Source of the DNA: Marine Group I thaumarchaeote SCGC AAA799-D11
GTDB lineage: Archaea; Thermoproteota; Nitrososphaeria; Nitrososphaerales; Nitrosopumilaceae
Assembly: GCA_000746765.1 (NCBI GenBank)
Contig: JOSY01000033.1
Location: forward strand, 1 to 64,000
Direction of reading: 5' to 3'
DNA: 64,000 bases
Part shown: one piece after another, positions 18,606-27,495 of the stretch
Layout of the letters: every line of letters starts with the position of its first letter
Numbering within the stretch: position 1 is the first letter of the stretch
Made by a program: the position numbers and the translations under genes
Notes under the pieces: model-generated
Database searches by the model: none
What the model was told of the DNA's origin: nothing
What the model saw: the letters and a program-made list of their open reading frames with translations, nothing else

Positions 18606-19028
18606 ATGAAGCAAAAGGCACAAACAAGAAACATCAAGATTCTAGTTGCAAAATTAGGTCTAGACGGACACGATAGAGGGGCACTTGTTTTGTGTAGGGC
18701 ATTTAGAGACGCAGGAATGGAGGTAATCTATTCAGGATTATTTGCAACCCCAGAGAGAGTAGCCCAGATAGCAGAAGACGAAGATGTTGATGCAATTGCA
18801 ATGAGCTTGCTTAATGGAGCACATGGAACACTGTTCCCAAGAGTAGTCAAAGCCCTCAAAAAGAAAAAGATCAATGACGTCTTAGTAGTTGGAGGAGGAG
18901 TAATTCCAGAAATTGATCATAAAGATTTGATTAAAGCAGGAGTTGACCACGTATTTGGACCAGGCACACCATTACCTACAATTATTGATCACATCAATAC
19001 GGGTGTTGCTAAATTAAGAAAAATATAA
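18606..19028 (+). CDS. mcmA2: Methylmalonyl-CoA mutase, small B12-binding subunit
   Basis: 140 residues forming a free-standing cobalamin-binding Rossmann domain. The DxHxxG motif is in KLGLDGHDRGALVL, with the His as lower cobalt ligand; VIYSGLFATPERVAQIAEDEDVDAIAMSLLNGAH and VLVVGGGVIPEID complete the fold. It must assemble with the catalytic subunit encoded at 13035-14633. It is about 4 kb from its partner and divergent, so balanced expression needs separate promoters. Confidence 0.94.
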   Translation: MKQKAQTRNIKILVAKLGLDGHDRGALVLCRAFRDAGMEVIYSGLFATPERVAQIAEDEDVDAIAMSLLNGAHGTLFPRVVKALKKKKINDVLVVGGGVIPEIDHKDLIKAGVDHVFGPGTPLPTIIDHINTGVAKLRKI

Positions 19029-19038
19029 GAAAAAAGAA

Positions 19039-20037
19039 TTATTCTGTGGAATCAGGCCACATCATTTTACGCATTTCTTTACCAACTTTTTCAATTTGGT
19101 GTTCGTCATATTGTTTCATGTATTTGTCAAATGCATCTTTGCCGTTTTTCTGATATTCAGAAATCCACTCGTCGTTGAATGTACCATCTTGAATCATGGT
19201 TAGAACTTTTTTCATGTTCTCTTTGTTTGCAGTATCCATTACCATTGGACCACGTGTCAAACCACCATATCTTGCCGTTTCACTTACACGTCTCCACATT
19301 CCATTGATACCATATCTTTGAATCATGTCTACAATGAGTTTTAGTTCATGTAAGACTTCAAAGTATGCAATTTCTGGTTGATATCCTGCTTCAACTAGAG
19401 TTTCAAATGCATTTGTCACCATAGAAGCTGCACCACCACAAAGGTCTGCTTGCTCACCAAACCAATCAGTTTCTACTTCTTCTTTGAAAGCAGTCTTGAT
19501 TAATCCAGCTCTTGCACTTCCAATTGCTTTTGCAATTCCCAATGTTCTATCCCAAGCTTTTCCTGTAAAGTCTTGTTCGACTGCAACAATAGCTGGAGTT
19601 CCAAAATTATCAAGATATGTCTCTCTTACTTTGGAGCCAGGTCCTTTTGGTGCAATCATGATTAAATCAACATTGTTTGGGGCTTCAATCCATTTCCAAT
19701 AGATTGCAGCTGCATGAGAAAATGACAATGCTTTTCCTTCAGAAAGATTTGGTCCGATTTCATCTTTGTACACTTGACCTTGAATCATATCTGGAATCAA
19801 TATGTGAATAATGTCTGCCTGTTTTGTAGCATCTGCTACTGACATTACTTTATGACCATCAGCTTCGGCTTTTTTCCAGCTATTACCGCCTTCCTTAAGA
19901 CCAATTATAACATTAAGACCAGAGTCCTTCATGTTGTTTGCTTGTGCGTCACCTTGGATTCCGTAACCAATTACAGCAATGGTTTGATCTTTTATTGGAT
20001 CAAGACTGATATCGGTATCTTTCCATGTTTGTGCCAT
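19039..20037 (-). CDS. ilvC: Ketol-acid reductoisomerase
   Basis: Second step of valine, leucine and isoleucine synthesis: isomerises and reduces acetolactate or acetohydroxybutyrate using NAD(P)H and Mg2+. 332 residues, class I short form. The Rossmann motif GYGIQGDAQANNMKDSG is at the N-terminus, with MIAPKGPGSKVRETY in the centre and the helical knotted domain afterwards (DLCGGAASMVTNAFETLVEAGYQPEIAYFEVLHELKLIVD, YGGLTRGPMVMD). It converges with the mutase small subunit gene, 10 bp apart. Confidence 0.96.
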   Translation of the reverse strand: MAQTWKDTDISLDPIKDQTIAVIGYGIQGDAQANNMKDSGLNVIIGLKEGGNSWKKAEADGHKVMSVADATKQADIIHILIPDMIQGQVYKDEIGPNLSEGKALSFSHAAAIYWKWIEAPNNVDLIMIAPKGPGSKVRETYLDNFGTPAIVAVEQDFTGKAWDRTLGIAKAIGSARAGLIKTAFKEEVETDWFGEQADLCGGAASMVTNAFETLVEAGYQPEIAYFEVLHELKLIVDMIQRYGINGMWRRVSETARYGGLTRGPMVMDTANKENMKKVLTMIQDGTFNDEWISEYQKNGKDAFDKYMKQYDEHQIEKVGKEMRKMMWPDSTE

Positions 20038-20149
20038 GATTTTGGCAGAGTTTATTGCAAATATTAACTATGAAAAACATTTGACGAACAAAATGACTAC
20101 AAACGAATGCTATTATTTTATTATCCTCATACTTGCTTAATCTGATGAG

Positions 20150-20425
20150 ATGGGCATAAATTTCATAGACACAATAGTAGTGCGCCATACCAAAGAGAGA
20201 GGAACTGCAACTGAAGAGAAGCCAGTTTTACCATCTGAATTCATTGGAGAGAATACAAACAGAGTCAATGATGAAAGACTAAAACTTGCAGGAGACCTCA
20301 TGATTATGAGTGCCAAAGGCACAAAGAAGATCAAACTCTCTGAATTGGAAAAACCAACACTCCCAGCCGACTTTAAAGGTCATTACATCAGCACAGGAAA
20401 GGGAACAAATAGGATTAAGGTTTAA
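20150..20425 (+). CDS. Conserved hypothetical protein (91 aa)
   Basis: 91 residues, basic and beta-rich, no membrane segment. Two imperfect repeats are visible: EKPVLPSEFIGENTNRV and EKPTLPADFKGHYISTGKGTNRI, both with PxLPxxFxG and TNR, so the protein may be a duplicated small fold. No family recognised. It follows the ilvC start divergently, with about 110 bp of promoter space. Confidence 0.55.
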   Translation: MGINFIDTIVVRHTKERGTATEEKPVLPSEFIGENTNRVNDERLKLAGDLMIMSAKGTKKIKLSELEKPTLPADFKGHYISTGKGTNRIKV

Positions 20426-20486
20426 TCCTCATTTTTATTTTTTATACTGCCAAAAAAGATAAGCAGTTTATTGTGCTAGTATATAC

Positions 20487-21089
20487 ATGGCAAAATGTTG
20501 TCATTGTGAAGAATTTATTGAAAGTGGAATGTTATTTGGTTTTTGGGGGCCAGAAGAAAATACAAAACCAATTTGCATAAAATGTCTTAAAAAAATTCTT
20601 GATTCAGAGGGTAAAGATATTGGAATAAAAAATAGAATCAAAAAATGGTTAAGTGAAGAAAACATTTCATTTAACGAAGTCAAAGAACCAAAAAATGTGT
20701 TTCATTTTGCACTTGAAGATATTGGTCCATTAAAAATGAGAATTGAAGTATTTCAAGACAAAAATAATTTAGATGTAATTACAGGATTTATGACATTTCT
20801 AAGCAAAGAATTGACATTTAATCTCTATAGATTTACAGAAGAGCAAAAAGAAGATTTCAAAAGAAAGGTAGATGATTTTCTCTCAACGCTAAGAGTTGAT
20901 TATAGAACAGGCATAAGAGTAGGCTATGAAATTATTTCAGAGAGAGGACATTACGGTGCAAAATACTTCATAAGAGCAAAACAATATGATTTAGACAAGG
21001 AGAAATTTTTGAGAATTTTAGATATGACAAAAGAAACAGGTCTAAGATCAGATGAGTTTTTGAATCAAACATTAAAACCTAATCAATGA
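20487..21089 (+). CDS. Hypothetical protein with N-terminal zinc-binding cysteines
   Basis: 200 residues. CCHC near residues 4-7 and CIKC near 30-33 form a probable four-cysteine zinc site in the first 40 residues. The remainder, RIKKWLSEENISFNEVKEPKNVFHFALEDIG onward, resembles the small chaperone-like DUF2299 fold as I remember it; this is tentative. The upstream sequence contains gtgctagtatatac just before the ATG. The last 11 bases overlap the convergent regulator gene. Confidence 0.5.
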   Translation: MAKCCHCEEFIESGMLFGFWGPEENTKPICIKCLKKILDSEGKDIGIKNRIKKWLSEENISFNEVKEPKNVFHFALEDIGPLKMRIEVFQDKNNLDVITGFMTFLSKELTFNLYRFTEEQKEDFKRKVDDFLSTLRVDYRTGIRVGYEIISERGHYGAKYFIRAKQYDLDKEKFLRILDMTKETGLRSDEFLNQTLKPNQ

Positions 21090-21621
21090 TTGGTTTTTCA
21101 ATGTTTAGACATAGCATGTTTTTATCAGAATTTGTAATGTGCATCTTTAGAGACAAGTCATCTGCCATCTTTTGATGAGCACATGCAAGAAAATGAGAAA
21201 ATTCATTACTAATACCATGATGAATGTTCAAGACATGGATTCCATTATCTTGAGTATGTTTTACAGACCCAAACCGCATTGCGTTAATTTCAAGTATCTG
21301 CATGAAATTTTCAAAGTCCATGTTATCATAAGTCATGAATAGCAATTCTCTAGGAACAGTTCCACCTAGATCGTGTGCAATTGATTCAATTGTTTTTTGA
21401 TCCAAATTTTTAAAAATTTTCCCAATTAATCGTTTTGTAACAGGAACAAAACCCATCTCATCGGCATATCTCTTCCAAGTTACATGGTGTTTTGCAATAC
21501 TTGATATCAAAGAGTTGAGACTGATACCTTTTTTCTCTGCATCCAAAAGCAATTCATCATAAATTGTTTTATCGATTCTACAAGAAACATTTGTAGAATT
21601 TTTTTTAGAATTTGATGTCAA
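21079..21621 (-). CDS. Putative ribbon-helix-helix-type regulator with C-terminal sensor domain
   Basis: 180 residues. Residues about 10-45 (TNVSCRIDKTIYDELLLDAEKKGISLNSLISSIAKHHVTWK) read as a strand followed by two helices, the ribbon-helix-helix pattern of CopG/MetJ-type DNA-binding proteins. The remaining ~130 residues are an alpha/beta domain with several His and Met residues (HVLNIHHGISNEFSHFLACAHQKM), which could bind a ligand or metal. Regulator function is inferred from the N-terminus only. Confidence 0.5.
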   Translation of the reverse strand: MTSNSKKNSTNVSCRIDKTIYDELLLDAEKKGISLNSLISSIAKHHVTWKRYADEMGFVPVTKRLIGKIFKNLDQKTIESIAHDLGGTVPRELLFMTYDNMDFENFMQILEINAMRFGSVKHTQDNGIHVLNIHHGISNEFSHFLACAHQKMADDLSLKMHITNSDKNMLCLNIEKPIID

Positions 21622-21735
21622 ATTTGCCTCCTAAAAAATAACTTGAGTATGTTATATTAGATACAACAATCACCACTCAACTCACCAAAGATATATGATC
21701 GCCATGATATTTATTATTATTTTATTATTTTAGGA

Positions 21736-21855
21736 TTATATGTTAATAACATGATTACAACTACGACATTTAACCTTAACAGAGTCATCAGGAATACGAA
21801 TGAATTTTTTTGAGCCACATTCAGGGCAAATGGGGCAGGCACGTACAGGTTCCAT
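21736..21855 (-). CDS. Zinc-ribbon microprotein (39 aa)
   Basis: 39 codons from ATG to TAA, with cysteines at 7, 10, 13, 29 and 32; C10-x2-C13 and C29-x2-C32 make a rubredoxin/zinc-ribbon knuckle pair. Its ATG overlaps the TGA of the NMN adenylyltransferase gene (TGATG), so translation is probably coupled. Too short for most gene callers. Function unknown. Confidence 0.65.
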   Translation of the reverse strand: MEPVRACPICPECGSKKFIRIPDDSVKVKCRSCNHVINI

Positions 21856-22385
21856 CAGTGTTTTGTAGGATTGGTGTCAGATTTAGAAATTACGGATAGT
21901 CTGGTTTTTGCATCAATCTTTGTCAGAAATTCGTAAACTGCATTAGGGACACATTCCTTCCAGTTTTCATCAGAAATAATCATAGAACGAATTCTAGTTG
22001 CATTGTATTGGTTTCTGTCTAGAAAATCGGGTTTTACAACTGTTATTCCAGAGTCAGCTAAAAGCATAGCGACATAATCATTACCACTATAGACTTTATC
22101 AAAATGTGGTAATGCAGATTTCAAGTATGATGCCCATGTTGCAATGTTAAATTGATTCTCTATGGGCATAACAAAACATTTTTTCAAATCCAAGTTTGCT
22201 TCCTTCAGGGAGTTGTGAATCATTTCAATTCTTTCACCAGCTGTAAAAGGATCTTTTTCTAAATAATTGAATTGAGCACTAGTAATAGCAATTATTACTT
22301 CATCGCATTGTTCTAAGATTTGTTTTACTAATTCCAAATGACCTAAATGAAAAGGTTGAAACCTCCCCATCATCAATCCGCGCAT
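21855..22385 (-). CDS. nadM: Nicotinamide-nucleotide adenylyltransferase, archaeal type
   Basis: Forms NAD+ from NMN and ATP. 176 residues; GRFQPFHLGH (residues 7-16) is the HxGH nucleotidyltransferase signature, and ATRIRSMI near residue 145 is the ISSTxxR-like triphosphate-binding motif of archaeal enzymes. The acceptor-site YSGNDYVAMLL segment is in place. With NAD synthase at 27496-28287 this window covers the end of NAD biosynthesis. Confidence 0.92.
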   Translation of the reverse strand: MRGLMMGRFQPFHLGHLELVKQILEQCDEVIIAITSAQFNYLEKDPFTAGERIEMIHNSLKEANLDLKKCFVMPIENQFNIATWASYLKSALPHFDKVYSGNDYVAMLLADSGITVVKPDFLDRNQYNATRIRSMIISDENWKECVPNAVYEFLTKIDAKTRLSVISKSDTNPTKH

Positions 22386-22419
22386 AATGAACCAATAAAT
22401 TTGATTTTATTAAATTAGA

Positions 22420-23340
22420 CTATTTTATTTGACCACTGCCAAGTATTCTAATTGTAGGAGATTCTGGTTTTAAGATAGTTACAATTTGTCCAGATTTACA
22501 TATAATTGGTTTTTCAAAAACAAGTTTGAGTGGAGATATTGAAGTAAATTTTGCTGCTTTGATTTGTAGGCCTATGCTAACTAGACACCCCTGATTTTCT
22601 GCAATTTCACTTTTGTAAAAAGGGCTTTTCTGAAAATCAATTTCAAGTTCAGTTTTGATACCTACAATACCTTCTTCACAAATGACATCTCCACGTCCAA
22701 CTTCATCGGGTTTTGCCCCTTTTACTGCTAAACCAACTCTTGCAGGACACACAGACTCTTCAACTGGATCATCATGCATTTGAATTGATTTTATGAGAAC
22801 ATCGATTCCAGCAGGATAGAGTTTCAGATTATCATATTGTTTTACTTTGCCATTAGTGACTTTACCCAAGATCACAGTTCCAACACCCTTGACATCAAAA
22901 CAATGGTCTATGACCATTTCAGAAGCACCCTCATTTGAAATAGGTTCAAGCTTATCCATCTCTTCTTTGATTTTATCTTGATCAACTTTGACATACTTTT
23001 CAACAACAGTACCTTTGATCATTGCATCAAGTTTTGATTCATCAACATCAAATGTATGAGATAAGATGCCTTTTTCTTTTTTCAAGGAATCAAGGGCAAT
23101 GATTTGTTCGCCTGTGAATTTATCTAATTTATCAACATAAAGTATCACATATTCTGCCAGATTGATTGCTTGAAACAATGGTTGTATTTTATCAGGAAAT
23201 CCATTAGGAGTAACCCATGTTTTGATTACGTCAGATTCTTTTCTATCATAAAGAGTTAGATCAGTTTCAGTTCCTTTTTTACCAAATTCAGATGCAATGT
23301 CTTGTTTGCCCAAAACTACAAAATTAATTGATTTTACCAC
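22420..23340 (-). CDS. EF-Tu/EF1A-like pseudo-GTPase
   Basis: 306 residues. The C-terminal half reads as translation-factor domain II (VIDHCFDVKGVGTVILGKVTNGKVKQYDNLKLYPAGIDVLIKSIQMHDDPVEESVCPARVGLAVKG) followed by a domain III-like barrel. The N-terminal ~120 residues should be the G domain, but the P-loop GHVDHGKT is replaced by GKQDIASEFGKKG and there is no DxPGH or NKxD motif. GTP hydrolysis is therefore unlikely. Related degenerate EF1A-like proteins occur in archaea; the role is unknown, perhaps at the ribosome or with aminoacyl-tRNA. Confidence 0.75.
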   Translation of the reverse strand: MVKSINFVVLGKQDIASEFGKKGTETDLTLYDRKESDVIKTWVTPNGFPDKIQPLFQAINLAEYVILYVDKLDKFTGEQIIALDSLKKEKGILSHTFDVDESKLDAMIKGTVVEKYVKVDQDKIKEEMDKLEPISNEGASEMVIDHCFDVKGVGTVILGKVTNGKVKQYDNLKLYPAGIDVLIKSIQMHDDPVEESVCPARVGLAVKGAKPDEVGRGDVICEEGIVGIKTELEIDFQKSPFYKSEIAENQGCLVSIGLQIKAAKFTSISPLKLVFEKPIICKSGQIVTILKPESPTIRILGSGQIK

Positions 23341-23384
23341 AGTGAAATTTTAGAATTAGGCACTAAAAACCATACGAAATGATC

Positions 23385-24137
23385 CTATGGAAATGTGTTC
23401 AGCACAGCAGCATAACTTGCAAATCTATGATTTTTTGGTTTGACTAATTTTTGATGATATTTTTTGATGGGTTTTCCAATTGCACCATTCAGACCCAAAG
23501 GTCCTAAAACATATTTTTTGTCATCGGCCCAACTTAGAACTTCATCAGAAGGAGCATAATGATTCATAATTTTTTTGCGGACAATAGTTTGGAGGGATTT
23601 GCCATACTTCTTTGAAGAAGGAACATCTTCTGTTATCGATGCCCCAAAGAAGTAGATACTTTCTAAAATCCCAGAATTTTGTTTCTTTTTAGCAAGATAC
23701 TCAATGGTACTCAATATTACTTGAGAGCCTAGAGAGTGCCCCATTAATCGTATCTTTGTTTTTGGACTAGATGCTTTGAAATCTTCAATAAATTTTCCTA
23801 GATGTCGCCCATTCTTTTTTGCAATGTTTTGCCCAACAGCCAAAGCATGTTTTGCATGTTTGATTAAATGTGCACCAGTGGTGTTTGAATCGTAACTAAA
23901 TCCAATGACAGGGTGAGAGTATCCTAATTTGCGCAATCTATTGCGTGCCAAAACTGCTTTTGCAATAGCACCTGCATTATCATTTCTCAAACCATGAATC
24001 ATTATGGTTAATTCTTTAGAGTCAATTAATTTCTGAAAATCCTTTTTCGGGTAAAGATAATAGTTATTTTTCTTTAGAGTTTTCCCAGTTTTTAGATCAT
24101 AGTATCCCCTAGTTGAAATTCTTGGAACAGGTTTCAT
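23385..24137 (-). CDS. Alpha/beta hydrolase (DUF726/DUF900-like)
   Basis: 250 residues. LTIMIHGLRND is the oxyanion strand, GFSYDSNT a following loop, and RLMGHSLGSQVILS the GxSxG nucleophile elbow (Ser near residue 134). A late Asp (APSDEVLSWAD) and His (KNHRFASY) can complete the triad. The arrangement resembles cytosolic DUF726/DUF900 lipase-like hydrolases. No signal peptide is visible. It lies one base after metG on the same strand. Confidence 0.75.
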   Translation of the reverse strand: MKPVPRISTRGYYDLKTGKTLKKNNYYLYPKKDFQKLIDSKELTIMIHGLRNDNAGAIAKAVLARNRLRKLGYSHPVIGFSYDSNTTGAHLIKHAKHALAVGQNIAKKNGRHLGKFIEDFKASSPKTKIRLMGHSLGSQVILSTIEYLAKKKQNSGILESIYFFGASITEDVPSSKKYGKSLQTIVRKKIMNHYAPSDEVLSWADDKKYVLGPLGLNGAIGKPIKKYHQKLVKPKNHRFASYAAVLNTFP

Positions 24138-24138
24138 T

Positions 24139-25794
24139 TTATTCTGAAGGCCCTAGTTGTTTTTTGTATTTTTCAATGTCAGATTCCTCAACTCTGGCAA
24201 ACAATGGAGATGCATCACCAAGTATGTGACCAGAAGATATTCCCAAATCAGACATACTATTCCAACTTTGTTCGTTTATTTTTCCATCCAATGCAAGCTG
24301 AGTCCAGATGTTTTTAGCAGACTCTGGGATAAATGGAAATGCTGCAATTGCCAAACTTCTAACTGCATTAACTGAAAGATAAACACAAGTTGCAGTGCCA
24401 GGACCCTTCTTCCAAGGTTCCTTATGTTGGAAATATTGGTTAAAGTAAGATGAAAATTCCATTATCTTCTTTAGTGCCCTATCAAGATGGTTTTGCTCCA
24501 TTAGAGCACCAACATCAGATGCAAGAGATTTTATTTTTTGTTCTACTTCAGAATCTTTTTCATCAAAATCACCAGGATCTGGAATCTTTCCATCAAATGC
24601 TTTTTTAGTAAACCCCAATGCACGATTAACAAAGTTTCCAAGATTTCCAATTAATTCTGAATTAATTCTTGTTGTAAAATCATCCCAGTCAAAATTCAAG
24701 TCATCTTGAGAGTATGGGTTAATTGATACAAGATAGAATCGCAGATAATCTGCAGGATAGTATTCTAAGAATTGTTTTAGTCCAATGTACCAATTTCTGC
24801 TCTTTGAGATTTTTTTTGCTTGTAGTGTCAGATGTCCTCTTGTAGGAATGTAATCAGGAAGTTTGTATTCACTGTTGATTCCCAATCGCATTGCAGGCAA
24901 GAATAGATAGTGATGGTATACAATGTCTTTTCCAATAAAGTGGTAGATATCAGCTGAATTCCAAAATTCTTTTCCATTAATGCCTTTGTCATTTAGAAAT
25001 TTTAGGGCAGTAGAGATGTATGCCAAGTGATTATCAAACCAACCATAGAACACCTTGTCTTTTACACCATCAATGGGAACCGGAACACCCCAAGTAATGT
25101 CTCTAGTGATATCCCAATCAATTAATCCTGATTTTATCCAATTTTGTACGTACTTTTTTACATCTTTTTGAAGATGTTCATTTTCATCTAACCATTTGGA
25201 TAATTGCTCTCCAAAATTTTTAAGTTTAAAAAAATAGTGAGTTGTCTTTTCTTTTGTTGGAGGTTGATTACATAAAGAACATTTTGGGTCTATAATCTCT
25301 TCAGGAACTCTGCCACAACTCTCACAAAGATCAGAGTATTGATCTTCAGCTTTACAATAAGGGCAAGACCCTTTTACATATCTATCAGGTAGAAATTTTT
25401 TGTCATTATTACAATAGAATTGAATGATTTCTTGTTCGTAAATGTGACCTGCGTCATTGAGTTTTTTGAATACATCTTGAACAAATTCAATATTTTCAGG
25501 AGAACTGGTCTTGTAAAAATAATCAAAATCAATGTTAAAGGCACTAAAATCCTCATAATCACGTTTATTCCAATGAGCAACATATTCTGCAGGTGTTTTC
25601 CCTTCTTTTTCAGATTGAATTAGAATTGGAGTTCCAAAATCATCAGATGCACAAACATAGTATGCTTCAACTCCATTTTGTTTTAGAAATCTAGTTGTTA
25701 CATCTGCAGGCAAATATGTAGATGCAACATGGCCCAGATGAATCTCACCATTTGCATAAGGCAATGCACTAGTAATGATAGCTTTTTTGTTCAT
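24139..25794 (-). CDS. metG: Methionyl-tRNA synthetase
   Basis: 551 residues. The HIGH motif is HLGH (19-22) in PYANGEIHLGHVAST and the KMSKS motif is KISKS near 330. Four CxxC knuckles (CPYC, CESC, CSLC and neighbours at about 143-178) form the zinc-binding connective peptide of the two-knuckle type. The anticodon-binding helical domain is complete (NFVNRALGF, MEQNHLDRALKKIM). There is no C-terminal EMAP/Trbp111-like tRNA-binding extension. It sits between the hydrolase and S-adenosylhomocysteinase. Confidence 0.96.
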   Translation of the reverse strand: MNKKAIITSALPYANGEIHLGHVASTYLPADVTTRFLKQNGVEAYYVCASDDFGTPILIQSEKEGKTPAEYVAHWNKRDYEDFSAFNIDFDYFYKTSSPENIEFVQDVFKKLNDAGHIYEQEIIQFYCNNDKKFLPDRYVKGSCPYCKAEDQYSDLCESCGRVPEEIIDPKCSLCNQPPTKEKTTHYFFKLKNFGEQLSKWLDENEHLQKDVKKYVQNWIKSGLIDWDITRDITWGVPVPIDGVKDKVFYGWFDNHLAYISTALKFLNDKGINGKEFWNSADIYHFIGKDIVYHHYLFLPAMRLGINSEYKLPDYIPTRGHLTLQAKKISKSRNWYIGLKQFLEYYPADYLRFYLVSINPYSQDDLNFDWDDFTTRINSELIGNLGNFVNRALGFTKKAFDGKIPDPGDFDEKDSEVEQKIKSLASDVGALMEQNHLDRALKKIMEFSSYFNQYFQHKEPWKKGPGTATCVYLSVNAVRSLAIAAFPFIPESAKNIWTQLALDGKINEQSWNSMSDLGISSGHILGDASPLFARVEESDIEKYKKQLGPSE

Positions 25795-25831
25795 TAGATA
25801 TTCTAAAAAGCAGTGTTGGGGTTAAGAAGTT

Positions 25832-27085
25832 TTACCAGCTGTTTGCATATTTTACTTGCTCAGGAGTAAGTTTGTCAATTTTTACATCCATTGCCTTTAA
25901 TGCATCAACTGCAACTTGAGTATCAATCTCTTGTGGAACATTGATAATTTTATTTTCCATCTTTTTGTGGTTTTTAAGAATATACATTACAGATAGAATT
26001 TGATTTGAAAATGATTGTGCCATAACTTCTGGAGGATGTCCTTCAGCTGCAACCAAGTTTGCAAGACGACCTTGTCCAATAAGATAAACTTTCTTTCCAT
26101 TCTTTAGAACACATTCATCTAATGCAGGCCTTACTTCTTTGACAGATTTTGATTTCTTTAGTAAGAATTCACTATCAATTTCGACATCAAAGTGACCAAC
26201 ATTTCCCATGATTGCGCCATCTTTCATCTTTAGGATGTGTTCTTTTCTAATTACACTAGTCATTCCAGTACATGTGATAAAGATGTCACCTAACTTTGCA
26301 GCTTGTGACATTGGCATTACTTCAAATCCATCCATGTGAGCTTCAAGAGCTTTTACAGGATCAATCTCAGTTACAATTACTTTGGAACCCATTCCATGAC
26401 ATCTTGATGCGACACCACGTCCAACCCAACCATAACCTACAACTACAACACGTTTTGATGCCATTAGCAAGTTCATGGCACGAAGATAACCATCAATTGT
26501 ACTTTGACCAGTACCATATCGATTATCAAACATGTGTTTTGTATATGCCTCATTTACTAAGATTACAGGATATCGTAATTTTCCTTGATTTTCAACGGCT
26601 CTAATTCTAGTTACACCAGCAGTAGTTTCTTCAGTTGCTCCCAAAATTTTCATGTTCTTGAATCGTTTATCAAAGTGAGCTTTGACATTCATGTCTGCGC
26701 CATCATCAGTGATAATTGTGGGTTTGTGTTTTAAGACTTGGTCAATACACCAATCATACTCTTTTACAGATTGGCCATGCCATGCATAAACATGAATTCC
26801 TTGAGATGCCAAAAATGCTGCAATATTGTCTTGTGTTGTAAGTGGATTTCCACCACAACAGGCAACAGTTGCTCCTAGCTCTTTTGCACCCATTAGTAAT
26901 ACTGAAGTCTCTTTTGTAATATGGAGGCAAAATCCAAGGGTGATTCCTTTGAGAGGTTTTGATTTTTTTAATCGATTAATTGTATTGTCTAAAATTTGCA
27001 TGTGTGATCTTGCCCATTCATAGGATAGTTTTCCTTCTTTGATCAGTTTTGTGCTGGACTTTACTTTGCTCACGAATAGCCTCAT
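25832..27085 (-). CDS. ahcY: S-adenosylhomocysteine hydrolase
   Basis: Splits S-adenosylhomocysteine to adenosine and homocysteine, restoring the methyl cycle. 417 residues. Blocks seen: LHITKETSVLLMGAKELGATVACCGGNPLTTQDNIAA, TDDGADMNV, ATEETTAGVTR, NEAYTKHMFDNRYGTGQSTIDG, the NAD-binding VVVGYGWVGRGVASRCHGMGSKVIVTEIDP and NVGHFDVEID. The C-terminal NAD-locking tail ends VKYANSW, compared with the KPDHYRY tail of bacterial and eukaryotic enzymes, as is usual in archaea. Confidence 0.96.
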   Translation of the reverse strand: MRLFVSKVKSSTKLIKEGKLSYEWARSHMQILDNTINRLKKSKPLKGITLGFCLHITKETSVLLMGAKELGATVACCGGNPLTTQDNIAAFLASQGIHVYAWHGQSVKEYDWCIDQVLKHKPTIITDDGADMNVKAHFDKRFKNMKILGATEETTAGVTRIRAVENQGKLRYPVILVNEAYTKHMFDNRYGTGQSTIDGYLRAMNLLMASKRVVVVGYGWVGRGVASRCHGMGSKVIVTEIDPVKALEAHMDGFEVMPMSQAAKLGDIFITCTGMTSVIRKEHILKMKDGAIMGNVGHFDVEIDSEFLLKKSKSVKEVRPALDECVLKNGKKVYLIGQGRLANLVAAEGHPPEVMAQSFSNQILSVMYILKNHKKMENKIINVPQEIDTQVAVDALKAMDVKIDKLTPEQVKYANSW

Positions 27086-27146
27086 GATTGACTGTATAAA
27101 ATTCTATCATGCGAATGTAAATAAATGACAAAATAAACAAAAAATC

Positions 27147-27449
27147 ATGGCTTGGAAGAAGATTGCAGAAAAAGGAGATATTGGTGCAGGCAAAGGTAAA
27201 GCCTTTAAGATTGATGGAAAACAGATTGCAATTTTTAATCAAGATGGATATCATGCAATAGATGATCTCTGTGTTCATCAAGACGGTTCAATTGCACCAG
27301 GTAAACTTGATGGAGACATTGTAGAGTGTCCATTACATTTCTGGCATTACAACATCAAAACAGGGGAATTGACGGATTATCTCAAAGATGTAAAATTAGA
27401 AACATATCCTGTTGAAGCAAGAGATGACGGCATTTATGTAGATATTTAG
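27147..27449 (+). CDS. Rieske [2Fe-2S] ferredoxin-like protein
   Basis: 100 residues, cytosolic (no signal peptide). The cluster ligands are in CVHQDGS (C-x-H) and CPLHFWHY (C-x2-H), separated by 16 residues, as in ferredoxin components of Rieske oxygenases and NirD-like proteins. The GAGKGKAFKIDGKQIAIFNQDGYHAIDD N-terminal strand pattern fits. It would carry electrons to an unidentified partner. Divergent from ahcY and upstream of nadE. Confidence 0.88.
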   Translation: MAWKKIAEKGDIGAGKGKAFKIDGKQIAIFNQDGYHAIDDLCVHQDGSIAPGKLDGDIVECPLHFWHYNIKTGELTDYLKDVKLETYPVEARDDGIYVDI

Positions 27450-27495
27450 AAATTTTTAGGCACAATTTTTATTCTCAGTTTTTGCAAACGAATCA

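Noticed and set aside
20487-20683. Minus-strand ORF opposite the zinc-site protein start (20501-20683)
   Set aside because: It is a shadow of the plus-strand frame, with low-complexity composition.
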